A stretch of 35,612 nucleotides of DNA from a virus. Under the pieces are notes generated by a model that did not search any database, had not been told where the DNA came from, and saw only the letters and a list, made by a program, of their open reading frames with translations. Made by a program: the position numbers and the translations under genes. This document shows, piece after piece, positions 21,451 to 28,350 of the stretch (the stretch's first letter is position 1; each line of letters starts with the position of its first letter). The stretch is from IMG/VR virus record IMGVR_UViG_3300017969_000001, positions 1 through 35,612 of that record; one strand, written 5' to 3'.

Positions 21451-21794
21451 AAGCGCACATCACGAAGGACGAAGCCTACGGCTTCCTTGAGGAGTACGGG
21501 TTCGACTACGAAGGTCCTAACCTGTGGAGCTACTCGGTCTACGACCGGTACGAGGATGACGTAGGGTACGCCGATGGCGAAGAGGTCATCGACGCTGTCG
21601 AGGAGATGATCCGTATGTCTATTGTGGCAGCCGATGATGGTGACACCATCGAACGATACCGCTGCCTTGTAGAGGCAGCCAGCCACTTCGGCACAGAGCA
21701 GCAACTGGCCTGGGCCGAAGAAGCCCTGGATATCTCAGAACACCACGGGTTCATTGGGATGAGCCCGATTCATGATGAGGGAGACGAAGCATGA
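21447..21794 (+). CDS. Unknown acidic protein (115 aa)
   Basis: The ATG overlaps the preceding stop, and the GAGGAGGAGG upstream acts as ribosome binding site while encoding the acidic tail of the preceding protein. The product is very acidic with many Asp/Glu/Tyr (FLEEYGFDYEGPNLWSYSVY, YADGEEVIDAVEEMIRM) and a helical second half. No family is recognised. Its size and charge would also suit a DNA-mimic protein. Evidence is composition only. Confidence 0.7.
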   Translation: MKAHITKDEAYGFLEEYGFDYEGPNLWSYSVYDRYEDDVGYADGEEVIDAVEEMIRMSIVAADDGDTIERYRCLVEAASHFGTEQQLAWAEEALDISEHHGFIGMSPIHDEGDEA

Positions 21795-22036
21795 TGAGCC
21801 ATGACTACAAGCTGATCGGACCCAACGGCGAGGTGATCTATCACTACCTCGATATTATCGATGCCGCAGAGCGAGGGCTGTTCGAGATCGGCATGCGTAA
21901 CCTTCACCGAGACCCAGAGACAGGCGTCTGGGTGGCAAGCGAAGAGGTAACGGTCGCCAAGCCTGGCACCCTGCTTTCAACTGTAAACAACATGCTGGCC
22001 GAACATGGCCTGCGCATTGCCAAGCAAGAGGAGTAA
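21791..22036 (+). CDS. Unknown protein (81 aa)
   Basis: It starts at 21791 (ATGATG; the second ATG at 21794 is possible) with an ATGA overlap of the previous stop. It has a beta-strand N-terminus (HDYKLIGPNGEVIYHYLDI) and a helical centre (AAERGLFEIGMRN), ending with a helix (STVNNMLAEHGLRIA). Soluble, without cysteines. Family unknown. Confidence 0.68.
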   Translation: MMSHDYKLIGPNGEVIYHYLDIIDAAERGLFEIGMRNLHRDPETGVWVASEEVTVAKPGTLLSTVNNMLAEHGLRIAKQEE

Positions 22037-22038
22037 CC

Positions 22039-22461
22039 ATGAGCAAGAAGAGCGTAGTGTTTCGATCGGCTGCCGGTCCCCGGCGGCTCACCATCCCACG
22101 TCAGGAGATCCGATCCTGGCTGACTAACCGCATGGCTAGCCATCACGACTATGAGATGGAGTTCCAAGGGGAGATCTATGGCATCGGTAACGTGCTGTAT
22201 GATCCGGATGGCCAGCGGGTCATTGACCTGATCGAGACGGCGCAGCGTGCCATGTATGGGGCACGAGCGGTGCCCAACGAGGAACTCGGTGGGGAGGTAG
22301 CACGGATCGCCGAAGAGGTTCAGTCACTGCGTGACGACCTGACGGTCACCATCGGTATCGTGCGGAGGATGGCATTCGACATCAACACGGCAGCGAAGCT
22401 GCTGCCTGTCCCGAAGATGGCTGCTGCCGAAGAGGATAAAGCGGAGCAGCTAGAGCTATGA
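22039..22461 (+). CDS. Unknown protein with C-terminal helix (140 aa)
   Basis: The ribosome binding site is GAGGAGTAACC. The N-terminal half is mixed and basic (MSKKSVVFRSAAGPRRLTIP), containing an acidic beta segment (YEMEFQGEIYGIGNVLYDP). The C-terminal half is a long helix with coiled-coil spacing (EVARIAEEVQSLRDDLTVT). No family is recognised. The next gene overlaps its stop. Confidence 0.68.
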   Translation: MSKKSVVFRSAAGPRRLTIPRQEIRSWLTNRMASHHDYEMEFQGEIYGIGNVLYDPDGQRVIDLIETAQRAMYGARAVPNEELGGEVARIAEEVQSLRDDLTVTIGIVRRMAFDINTAAKLLPVPKMAAAEEDKAEQLEL

Positions 22462-22802
22462 CATTCCAGCCAGAGGATCGACGGAAGCACCACAACGTAT
22501 TCGAAGTGCTGCCCGCAGACCTGGCAAGGGAGATCATGGAGCATGTCAGGGGATGCACTATCTACGTCCCAGCTAGAGCTCCCATCGATCGCCGTGATCG
22601 GGCTGTCTACATACGCAAGAGATTCACAGAACTGCTGCAGCGCCGTCGCCTTAGGACCCGGCGGGCTGCTGTCAGCACCATCGCCAAGGAGCTTGGTGTG
22701 TCAGGAACGACGGTTCGCAACTACCTCCGCTCGTCGAAGCACCTCATTCAAGATGAGGACGAAGCGCAGTGGATCAAAGAACACACAGAGGAGACTGAAT
22801 GA
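22458..22802 (+). CDS. Mor/C-like helix-turn-helix transcription regulator (114 aa)
   Basis: The N-terminal part (VLPADLAREIMEHVRGCTIYVP) followed by RDRAVYIRKRFTELL and a C-terminal helix-turn-helix (AVSTIAKELGVSGTTVRNYL, residues 73-92) resembles the Mor/C activator family of Mu-like phages, in which an N-terminal dimer domain ends in an I/VYVP motif and precedes a DNA-binding helix-turn-helix. This is the clearest transcription-factor candidate in the window, so it may switch on the late operon, which has no obvious constitutive promoter. The link to a target site is not shown. It overlaps both neighbours by ATGA. Confidence 0.6.
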   Translation: MTFQPEDRRKHHNVFEVLPADLAREIMEHVRGCTIYVPARAPIDRRDRAVYIRKRFTELLQRRRLRTRRAAVSTIAKELGVSGTTVRNYLRSSKHLIQDEDEAQWIKEHTEETE

Positions 22803-23074
22803 AGATCCAGCACCTACACGGCAACGTGTATCGAGGCATGGCCAGCAACGATGGTGTTGCTGTGGCCGGAGCTCTGCTCGTAACAACGCCGGATATGCCA
22901 GCAGGATGGACCTTCCTCGTAAACGAGGATCGGAGATCAAGCGGGGTGCGCCTAATCACAGGAGACGATATCCCCTCGGTTGTCGATGGGATCCACAAGG
23001 ACATATCAAAACGTCTAGGACGCATCGAGCCTGTCGATGTAGACCTAGAGAAGCGGAGCGCAGCAAATGACTGA
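22799..23074 (+). CDS. Unknown protein upstream of the exonuclease (91 aa)
   Basis: The ATG overlaps the preceding stop and the 3' end overlaps the exonuclease start by 8 bp. Mostly beta-strand in the first half (NVYRGMASNDGVAVAGALLV, AGWTFLVNED), with a helical end (DGIHKDISKRLGRIE). No family is recognised. Position suggests a minor recombination or nuclease partner, which is inference only. Confidence 0.65.
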   Translation: MKIQHLHGNVYRGMASNDGVAVAGALLVTTPDMPAGWTFLVNEDRRSSGVRLITGDDIPSVVDGIHKDISKRLGRIEPVDVDLEKRSAAND

Positions 23075-23816
23075 CAACTACCACTCGGGCATCGACCGGG
23101 TCACCAGCAGTGGCCTCAAGATGATCCTGAATCAAACCCCAGCCCACTACTACGCCAAGTACGCCAAAGCCGTCGGCGATACCCCGACCACAGCTCGGGT
23201 GTTAGGATCTGTGATCCATAGCCTGGTGCTAGAGGGCGACGACATCACCCTGGAGCGATACGGCAACGCCCCAGCGAACCCAGGCACGCAGAAGTATGCT
23301 GCCTGGCTCGAGGAGGAGGAGGGCATGCTGGGTGGGCTCAAGCCAGAAGACTGGGGGAAGGCATACGATATCCGAGACAGCCTGTATCAGGTGAAGTCCC
23401 TGCGGGATATGCTCGAGACAGGTGGCAAGGCAGAGGAGGTCATCGAATGGACGGACCCGATCACCGGTGCCCCGTGCAAGGCTAAGCCTGACTGGGTCAG
23501 CAACGACGGCAAGCTGATGATCGATCTCAAGTCTTCCCGTGATGCGTCGCCGCTCGGGTTCGCCAAGGCTGTCCGTAACTACGACTACGACCTGAGCGCA
23601 GCGATGTACCTGATCGGCGCCGAAGAGGCCCTAGGTGTACGGCCTAGGTGGCTGTGGGTTGTCGTCGAGAACACTGCCCCATACGCACCGGCCATATATG
23701 AGATGTCACCGGCGACCAGGGCGACCGGAGAAGAGAAGATGTACCAGGCCCTTGAGGTCTACGAGAAGTGCCGGAGGTCAGGAGTCTGGCCCGGCTACGA
23801 GAACGGAGTTATCTGA
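23067..23816 (+). CDS. RecE-type exonuclease (PDDEXK family)
   Basis: A 249-aa protein with the opening YHSGIDRVTSSGLKMIL and the NQTPAHYYAKY segment typical of exodeoxyribonuclease VIII/RecE C-terminal domains. Further motifs are GSVIHSLVLEG (H51), PDW (D142) and MIDLKSS (D153, K155), which give the D...D-x-K metal site. It degrades 5' ends of double-stranded DNA to expose 3' strands for annealing, acting with the adjacent annealing protein and SSB. Length is that of the stand-alone phage nuclease domain. It overlaps the preceding gene, and the next ATG overlaps its TGA (TGATG). Confidence 0.88.
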   Translation: MTDNYHSGIDRVTSSGLKMILNQTPAHYYAKYAKAVGDTPTTARVLGSVIHSLVLEGDDITLERYGNAPANPGTQKYAAWLEEEEGMLGGLKPEDWGKAYDIRDSLYQVKSLRDMLETGGKAEEVIEWTDPITGAPCKAKPDWVSNDGKLMIDLKSSRDASPLGFAKAVRNYDYDLSAAMYLIGAEEALGVRPRWLWVVVENTAPYAPAIYEMSPATRATGEEKMYQALEVYEKCRRSGVWPGYENGVI

Positions 23817-24418
23817 TGGCAAAGCGCATTGACCCAATCATTCAGGAAGTGCTGGCACGGTACGAGGTGGACCCACGCAGGGCGCTGTGGGACTGCCACG
23901 GCACCTGGGTTATCTACCACAAGTACGTCGAGCTTATCGGCGCCAAGGCTGGCGTGAAGCTGGACAAGCCCGATGTGATCCATGCTGATCCGTCCCCGAA
24001 GGGGAAGACCGTTGTGATCTGTGTCACTGGCAACCTTGGTGACCGATCCGAATGGGCGTTCGGCGAGGCAGCACCCTACAACAACAAGAACGCATACCCG
24101 TTCGCCATGGCTGAGAAGCGAGCAAAGGACCGTGTGATCCTCAAGCTGGTCGGCCTGGCTGGTCACGTCTACACCGACATCGACGCTGCCGAGATCACCT
24201 CGGACAGCAATGGCAACCGCTCCATCAAGTGGGAAAACGATGTGCCTGACGACGATGGAGGTAGCACCTCTGACGTGAAGGCGGCGATGGCAGGCGCCAG
24301 CAGCCTGGACGAACTCAACGAGGTGGCTAAGTCCATCCAGAAAATGAACCTGCCCAGCGGGGCGAAAGTAGAACTTCGTCGCATCTACAGCGACAGGAAG
24401 AAGGAGCTAGAGCAATGA
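23816..24418 (+). CDS. Probable single-strand annealing protein (200 aa)
   Basis: The start ATG shares its A with the exonuclease TGA. The protein has a beta-rich core (PKGKTVVICVTGNLGDRSEW) followed by a helix with the motif AYPFAMAEKRAKDRVILKLVGL, which resembles the conserved AEKRA/TxxAKRRALxxA helix of ERF/Rad52-like annealing proteins. The C-terminus (LDELNEVAKSIQKMNLPSGA) is helical and acidic in places. It lies between a RecE nuclease and SSB, the usual place for the annealing partner. The family name is inferred from motif and context, not from a search. A DNA-binding accessory protein is the alternative. Confidence 0.6.
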   Translation: MAKRIDPIIQEVLARYEVDPRRALWDCHGTWVIYHKYVELIGAKAGVKLDKPDVIHADPSPKGKTVVICVTGNLGDRSEWAFGEAAPYNNKNAYPFAMAEKRAKDRVILKLVGLAGHVYTDIDAAEITSDSNGNRSIKWENDVPDDDGGSTSDVKAAMAGASSLDELNEVAKSIQKMNLPSGAKVELRRIYSDRKKELEQ

Positions 24419-24867
24419 GCGCCAACGTGAACATCAAGATCGGCCGACTGGCCGCTGACCCTGAATCGAAACAGACGAAGTCTGGCAAGAACCTGACCAC
24501 ATTCCGCATCGCCGTGAACGAGGGGAAGGATGAGACGCTGTGGTTCAACGTGGTCACCTTCGGTAAGACTGCTGAGAACTGCGCCAAGTACCTCGAGAAG
24601 GGGCGCATGGTCTTCATCAACGGACGAGACAAGGTTGACTCGTGGCAGGATGACGACGGTCGTTGGAACAACCGTCACGAGATCATCGCCCACAGCGTGA
24701 AGTTCCTGTCTGGCGACAAGCAGCCGGGGCAACAGCAGCCGAGCAGCTACGGCGGAGCGCCTCAAGGCGGTGGGTACGGCGGACAACAGGGCGGCTACCA
24801 GGGGTACAACCCCGGTCAATCCTACGGCTTCGGCAGCGAGGGGAGCGACGATGGAGTCCCGTTCTAG
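24415..24867 (+). CDS. ssb: Single-stranded DNA-binding protein (150 aa)
   Basis: An OB-fold at residues 1-105 (NIKIGRLAADPESKQTKSGK, FRIAVNEG, LWFNVVTFGKTAENC, YLEKGRMVFINGR), a Gly/Gln-rich linker (residues 103-140) and the acidic tip DDGVPF, which matches the bacterial DDDIPF tail that recruits replication and repair proteins. The retained tip suggests it works with host replisome proteins. It overlaps the annealing gene by ATGA, and its last 17 bases also encode the start of RuvC. Confidence 0.95.
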   Translation: MSANVNIKIGRLAADPESKQTKSGKNLTTFRIAVNEGKDETLWFNVVTFGKTAENCAKYLEKGRMVFINGRDKVDSWQDDDGRWNNRHEIIAHSVKFLSGDKQPGQQQPSSYGGAPQGGGYGGQQGGYQGYNPGQSYGFGSEGSDDGVPF

Positions 24868-25414
24868 CTTCAGGGTGATCGGTCTCGATCCAGGGTGGGC
24901 TGCCTTCGGGTGGTCCATTCTGGAGATCTACGACGGGGGGGAGGCTAGCTGCATCAAGGCAGGCGTATGGCGACACAAACGCAACCCGAAGATCAGTAAG
25001 AACCTTGATGCCGTCGAGCGCATTCGGAGTATCCATGAGATGGTGAGCAACCTTGCCACCGATGAGTGCGCACTTGTGGGAACCGAATCCATGTCGTGGA
25101 CGAGGTTCGCTACGTCAGACCGAGGTGTGGCTATGTACTGGGGCGCAGCAGCCAGCGCCGTCGCCAACAAGGCGATCGTGATGACGACCCCCACCGACAT
25201 CAAGAAGTTCATCACCGGTAGGAAGTCAGCCAACAAGACCGAGGTGATCGACGCTGCGTGTGAGCGGATCCCAGGACTACGAGGACACCTCGGCAGCATC
25301 CGGGCGAAGACCATGCACAACCATGCAGCCGACGCTGCTGTTGCAGCTCTCATCGCTGGGACGAAGTCTGACGCAGGGCGGATCACGGCCACGGCATTCG
25401 GGGTAAAGCTATGA
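24851..25414 (+). CDS. ruvC: RuvC-like Holliday junction resolvase (187 aa)
   Basis: The start is ATG 24851 (MESRSSFRVIGLDPG), inside the SSB gene end. It shows the RNase H-fold pattern of RuvC: GLDPGWAAFGW (D13), GTESMSW (E79), a KSANKTEVIDA segment, and HNHAADAAVAA (H158, D161), giving the metal-binding acidic residues. Cutting branched DNA before packaging, or debranching recombination intermediates, is the likely job together with RecE, annealing protein and SSB. The next gene overlaps its stop. Confidence 0.9.
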   Translation: MESRSSFRVIGLDPGWAAFGWSILEIYDGGEASCIKAGVWRHKRNPKISKNLDAVERIRSIHEMVSNLATDECALVGTESMSWTRFATSDRGVAMYWGAAASAVANKAIVMTTPTDIKKFITGRKSANKTEVIDAACERIPGLRGHLGSIRAKTMHNHAADAAVAALIAGTKSDAGRITATAFGVKL

Positions 25415-25497
25415 GGCACATCGAGACACATGACCTAATCGCATACGTCATCATCGCATTGACCCTGTCGCCGATCCCGATTGCCTGCTTCTCATGA
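25411..25497 (+). CDS. Tiny membrane peptide (28 aa)
   Basis: The ORF runs from ATG 25411 to TGA 25497, with ATGA overlaps at both ends. The product is MRHIETHD followed by a hydrophobic stretch (LIAYVIIALTLSPIPIACF), a single membrane segment. Perfect tiling between ruvC and the zinc protein supports expression. Function is unknown. Confidence 0.5.
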   Translation: MRHIETHDLIAYVIIALTLSPIPIACFS

Positions 25498-25673
25498 GCA
25501 AGAAGAAGCCGAAGCTTCCCAAGTTCGGGCTGTTTCACGGCCCTGCCCTGGAGCTCTGGGTGAAGTGGAGATGTCCGACCTGCAACAGCCTGACAACCAA
25601 ACCAAGAAAACAACACCACATGCAAGCGTGGAGGGAAGATCCACGCTGCGACAAATGCAAAGGAACAACGTGA
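25494..25673 (+). CDS. Small zinc-finger-like protein (59 aa)
   Basis: The ORF is ATG 25494 to TGA 25673. A Lys/Pro-rich N-terminus (MSKKKPKLPKFGLFHG) is followed by CPTC at 27-30 and CDKC at 52-55, a four-cysteine zinc site, with a basic linker (KPRKQHH). It overlaps its upstream neighbour by ATGA and the MazG gene by 19 bp. A nucleic-acid-binding accessory role in the recombination operon is likely but unproven. Confidence 0.62.
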   Translation: MSKKKPKLPKFGLFHGPALELWVKWRCPTCNSLTTKPRKQHHMQAWREDPRCDKCKGTT

Positions 25674-25987
25674 ACTTCCAAGAATACCAAGACCGTGCAA
25701 GCCGCACGTCCGACCCAAAGCTGTCTCCGGAGGATGGGTTGATAAACGCTGCCTTAGGCGTGGCTGGAGAGGCTGGCGAGATCGCCGAACTCGTCAAGAA
25801 GTACATCTTCCACGGTACGCCATTGGAACTCAGTGAGATGGCATCAGAAGTAGGTGATGTTCTATGGTACCTCGCCGAGGTGTGTAGCCAGCTAGAAATC
25901 CGCCTGGACGATGCTGCCCAGGAAAACATCTTCAAGCTGCTCGAACGCTACCCCGACGGCTTCCAAGAGGGGGGCGGCAACCGATGA
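25655..25987 (+). CDS. MazG-type nucleotide pyrophosphohydrolase (110 aa)
   Basis: The frame is open further upstream, but MQRNNVNFQEYQDRA at 25655 fits the family start. It has the all-alpha pyrophosphohydrolase motif E-x2-E (E39, E42 in GEAGEIAE) and E-x2-D (E65, D68 in SEVGDVLWYLA), which binds magnesium. It would hydrolyse dNTPs or ppGpp-like nucleotides. Phage members adjust nucleotide pools or the host stringent signal. Length agrees with short phage MazG-like proteins. It overlaps the preceding and following genes. Confidence 0.88.
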   Translation: MQRNNVNFQEYQDRASRTSDPKLSPEDGLINAALGVAGEAGEIAELVKKYIFHGTPLELSEMASEVGDVLWYLAEVCSQLEIRLDDAAQENIFKLLERYPDGFQEGGGNR

Positions 25988-26181
25988 GCACCAAACTGTC
26001 GAAAGGCGTGCTGCTGGGGATCATCGAACTCGATCGCCAGTACACCGGTGAGCGATCCCGCAACATGGAGAAGGCTGCTCTGTGGGCAGCGAAGACGTAC
26101 AACCAGAACTTCGGTGTCATTCCAACGACATCCGGGAACAAGAGGATTGGCCATATCGACATGGTCCGCTTCGATGATTAG
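25984..26181 (+). CDS. Unknown small basic protein (65 aa)
   Basis: The start ATG overlaps the MazG stop (ATGA). The product is helical at first (GVLLGIIELDRQYTGERSRN, then MEKAALWAAKTYNQ) and ends in a short strand (GNKRIGHIDMVRF). No motif is recognised. It lies directly before the helicase loader gene (14-bp gap holding CAAGGAGG), so a replication accessory role is possible. Confidence 0.65.
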   Translation: MSTKLSKGVLLGIIELDRQYTGERSRNMEKAALWAAKTYNQNFGVIPTTSGNKRIGHIDMVRFDD

Positions 26182-26195
26182 CCAAGGAGGACAAC

Positions 26196-26969
26196 ATGGA
26201 CTGGCTCCTTTCGGCCTACAAGACGATCGAGGCGGAGGGGCTTTGCGATAAGGACAAGCGACCGCCGGACAAGCAGTGTGAGCGAGGGCATGTAATGCCC
26301 TACAGGTGGACCAAATCAGGGAGCTACGAGTACTGGAGGACAGATCCGTGCCGACTGTGCCAGGACGAGGATCGCCAGAAGCAGGCCATCACCCTCGCTG
26401 ACACAAGGCTGGCCAACGCACTGGTCCCACGCCGACTAGCTACGCACCGCCCATTCAACCTGTCCGTCGATGAGCACAACGCCAGTGTCTACCGGGCTGT
26501 CAGCGAATGGCGGGACCCAATGTGGATGTTGGTGATGGGGCCTGTCGGCACAGGAAAGACGACATGGGTAACGTCGCTGTTCAACACCCTGACAGCAAAC
26601 GGAGGGAGGTGGGACGGGGCGCAATGGATGACCGAAGCAGAGTTGTTCTTAAAATGTGATGTAGCACACAGTGAGCGAGGCTACACGGCACGCCAGAGGG
26701 AGCTCATGCGGATCATCGGATCACCACTGCTCATGCTGGATGACATCGGGGCCGGACGCGGCAAACTGACGGAATGGCAAAGCGCCTCGATGAGACACCT
26801 GTTCGACACCAGGCATGCGAAAGAACTGCCGACCTTTATGACCACCAACATCAAGTCGCTCGACGGGTTCGCTGAGCGATACGGTGACCATGTTGCCAGC
26901 AGGATATCTGAGGCCAGCATGGGGGGGCATTACATGGGAGGACCAGACAGGAGGCTACCCGGCCGATGA
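26196..26969 (+). CDS. DnaC/DnaI-like helicase loader, AAA+ ATPase (257 aa)
   Basis: The N-terminal zinc-finger-like segment has C28-x3-H32 and C52-x2-C55. The AAA+ domain shows Walker A GPVGTGKTT (115-123), Walker B LLMLDDIG (178-185), a sensor-1-like TTNIKS (216-221) and RFxG-like VASRISEA (233-240) with an arginine finger. It would load the host replicative helicase on phage DNA. No phage helicase or polymerase is visible, which fits use of the host replisome. The next gene overlaps its stop (ATGA). Confidence 0.88.
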   Translation: MDWLLSAYKTIEAEGLCDKDKRPPDKQCERGHVMPYRWTKSGSYEYWRTDPCRLCQDEDRQKQAITLADTRLANALVPRRLATHRPFNLSVDEHNASVYRAVSEWRDPMWMLVMGPVGTGKTTWVTSLFNTLTANGGRWDGAQWMTEAELFLKCDVAHSERGYTARQRELMRIIGSPLLMLDDIGAGRGKLTEWQSASMRHLFDTRHAKELPTFMTTNIKSLDGFAERYGDHVASRISEASMGGHYMGGPDRRLPGR

Positions 26970-27133
26970 AAGAAACCAAGGTCGAAGCGATCTGCGTCAC
27001 CGAGTACCAGGCTGCCCTGATCTTTGAGGCGCTAAATCACTGCAGGGGAAAGATCTCGCCGCTACCAAACGCTCAGCGGGAGGTCGATGATCTGACCAAG
27101 GCCATGCGGCTGTTCGCATGGCGAACCACATAA
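26966..27133 (+). CDS. Unknown small protein (55 aa)
   Basis: The ORF is ATG 26966 (overlapping the loader stop) to TAA 27133. The product is helical (CVTEYQAALIFEALNHCRGK, then REVDDLTKAMRLFAWR). No motif is recognised. It is the last gene of the replication block, followed by a separate ribosome binding site for the paralog pair. Confidence 0.58.
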   Translation: MKETKVEAICVTEYQAALIFEALNHCRGKISPLPNAQREVDDLTKAMRLFAWRTT

Positions 27134-27146
27134 AATTGGGGGAGAT

Positions 27147-27569
27147 ATGACCGAAATGTTAAGCAACTCTGAACAGTTGGCCCGCCGGGCTGTGGCCTGT
27201 GCGACGTGGCGCTGGATGCCGGGGATGCTCTGCCTGACCGACGAGGACGGCTACGCTGCTCGTGTCCTGCACGTCGGCCTGAATGCGAGCACTTCGGAAA
27301 CTGCCGACGCCTACTCCGGTGGTGGGATCATCACCCGCGGCTGTCTCAAAGATGACTCCCTCCCCGACCTTGAAGACCCCGCCACGCTCGGCTGCCTGCT
27401 AGTGCTGGTGCGGGAGGCGTGGGGCGACCCCTGCATCTGTACTGCCGTGGACAATACCAGCGCGGGTTGGTGGGTGGACGGTTGGACGGCTGCATGTTCG
27501 CAGGTACCATCTGATCTGCATCCCACCGAAGCTGCCGCCCTCGTGGCCGCGCTGGAGGCTGCGCCATGA
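27147..27569 (+). CDS. Unknown protein, member 1 of a tandem paralogous pair (140 aa)
   Basis: It starts after GGGGGAGAT. It has a WRWMPGMLCL motif near residue 25-35 and LPDLEDPATLGCLLVLVREAWGD around 70-93, both found in similar form in the next gene. The sequences LxDPATxGCLLxLVREA and WxPGM recur in many phages in proteins of unknown function. The DNA at 27375-27419 is 43/45 identical to 27800-27844 in the paralog, so duplication is recent or the segment is under gene conversion. Codon use is more GC-rich than the replication genes. Function is unknown. Confidence 0.75.
   Translation: MTEMLSNSEQLARRAVACATWRWMPGMLCLTDEDGYAARVLHVGLNASTSETADAYSGGGIITRGCLKDDSLPDLEDPATLGCLLVLVREAWGDPCICTAVDNTSAGWWVDGWTAACSQVPSDLHPTEAAALVAALEAAP
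27375..27419 (+). repeat. 45-bp direct repeat within the paralogous pair, copy 1
   Basis: 43 of 45 bases match 27800-27844. The segment encodes the conserved DPATLGCLLxLVREA motif. Both mismatches lie in a single three-codon stretch. Confidence 0.85.
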
Positions 27570-28045
27570 GTACGGAACTGGGAGCACGATTGACCCGGTG
27601 CAAGCACTTCCGCTGGCTGCCGGGGATGGCTTTGGTGCGCCGCAAGCACGGTCCCGCTGGAGGTACAGGGCTGCGTCCTACGCAACTGCGCGTGGCGCTC
27701 ACTTGCGGGCACAACTGCGACCCGTTTGCGTGCATCGCTGATGTGGATCGCTTGCCTCGCCCTGTGCCGGATGACCCGCACTGGGTACCCGACCTCGACG
27801 ACCCCGCCACGCTCGGCTGCCTGCTGGCGCTGGTGCGGGAGGCGCTGGCCGACTGTGCCTTCTGGCTGGAGCCTGTTGCGCAGGCTACGAGCCGCCGGCC
27901 TCCAGCTACCGAGGAGACCCTCTGGTTTGTGTACAGGGCCCGCCTTGGGGGTGACAGCGCCCTCTGCATCACCCCCGAGCCTGTGTTGTACGCCGAGGCC
28001 CTCGTCGCCGCTTTGGAGGCTGCCGCTGGGGAGGGGGAGCAATGA
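27566..28045 (+). CDS. Unknown protein, member 2 of a tandem paralogous pair (159 aa)
   Basis: The ATG overlaps the stop of the first member (ATGA). It shares FRWLPGMAL, DLDDPATLGCLLALVREAL and an EALVAALEAA end with the first member (there EAAALVAALEAAP), but its middle part is longer and contains different cysteines and histidines (TCGHNCDPFACI). It was probably copied from the first member and then diverged. A regulatory or anti-defence role is only speculation. Confidence 0.75.
   Translation: MSTELGARLTRCKHFRWLPGMALVRRKHGPAGGTGLRPTQLRVALTCGHNCDPFACIADVDRLPRPVPDDPHWVPDLDDPATLGCLLALVREALADCAFWLEPVAQATSRRPPATEETLWFVYRARLGGDSALCITPEPVLYAEALVAALEAAAGEGEQ
27800..27844 (+). repeat. 45-bp direct repeat within the paralogous pair, copy 2
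   Basis: Matches 27375-27419 with two mismatches. Both copies lie in the same reading frame relative to their genes, which fits tandem gene duplication rather than a mobile repeat. Confidence 0.85.
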
Positions 28046-28260
28046 CCGACAAGCGTAAACAGTGCTTCCTAGCTGAAAGCGTCACACCAGAGGGGTATCG
28101 TACCCTGAACGCATTCCCGACAGAGGAGGCCCGCAGCAAATGGATCTCAGAGAAGGTAACCACCTACCGTGGCAGCACCACCTTCGAGGTGGCCAGGGAG
28201 GTGTACGGCTGGCGTGTCGTCCGCATCACCAAGGAGGCCATGCTCCGAGCAAAAGAATAG
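28042..28260 (+). CDS. Unknown small basic protein, last early gene (72 aa)
   Basis: The ATG overlaps the preceding stop (ATGA). The product is basic with a beta-strand core (TLNAFPTEEARSKWISEKV, EVAREVYGWRVVRITKE). No family is recognised. It ends 90 bp before the convergent late arm. Confidence 0.66.
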   Translation: MTDKRKQCFLAESVTPEGYRTLNAFPTEEARSKWISEKVTTYRGSTTFEVAREVYGWRVVRITKEAMLRAKE

Positions 28261-28350
28261 GCGACCACAATGGGCCGCCTACTCAGAGCGCATTACCCCA
28301 CAACCACGAGGAGTAACTCGTAGCTATGACAAGCAGGAGGTCCTGTCAAC
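28261..28350. other. Convergent intergenic region between early and late arms
   Basis: The region must end transcription from both sides. A hairpin at 28258-28282 (TAGGCG/CGCCTA with inner CC/GG) and a second small one (ACGAG/CTCGT near 28309-28324) are visible, but neither has a T run. The early-type leader CCCACAACCACGAGGAG occurs here and is followed by a 13-codon ORF (28326-28367) that overlaps the late gene antisense. Confidence 0.4.

Noticed and set aside
27311-28042. Minus-strand 243-aa ORF opposite the paralogous pair
   Set aside because: Antisense shadow caused by the high GC content. The plus-strand genes have overlapping stop/start codons and clear motifs.
28326-28350. TTGACA on the minus strand near 28349 as a promoter
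   Set aside because: The box 17 bp away (TAGCTA) matches the -10 consensus poorly, and it would transcribe antisense to the early genes.
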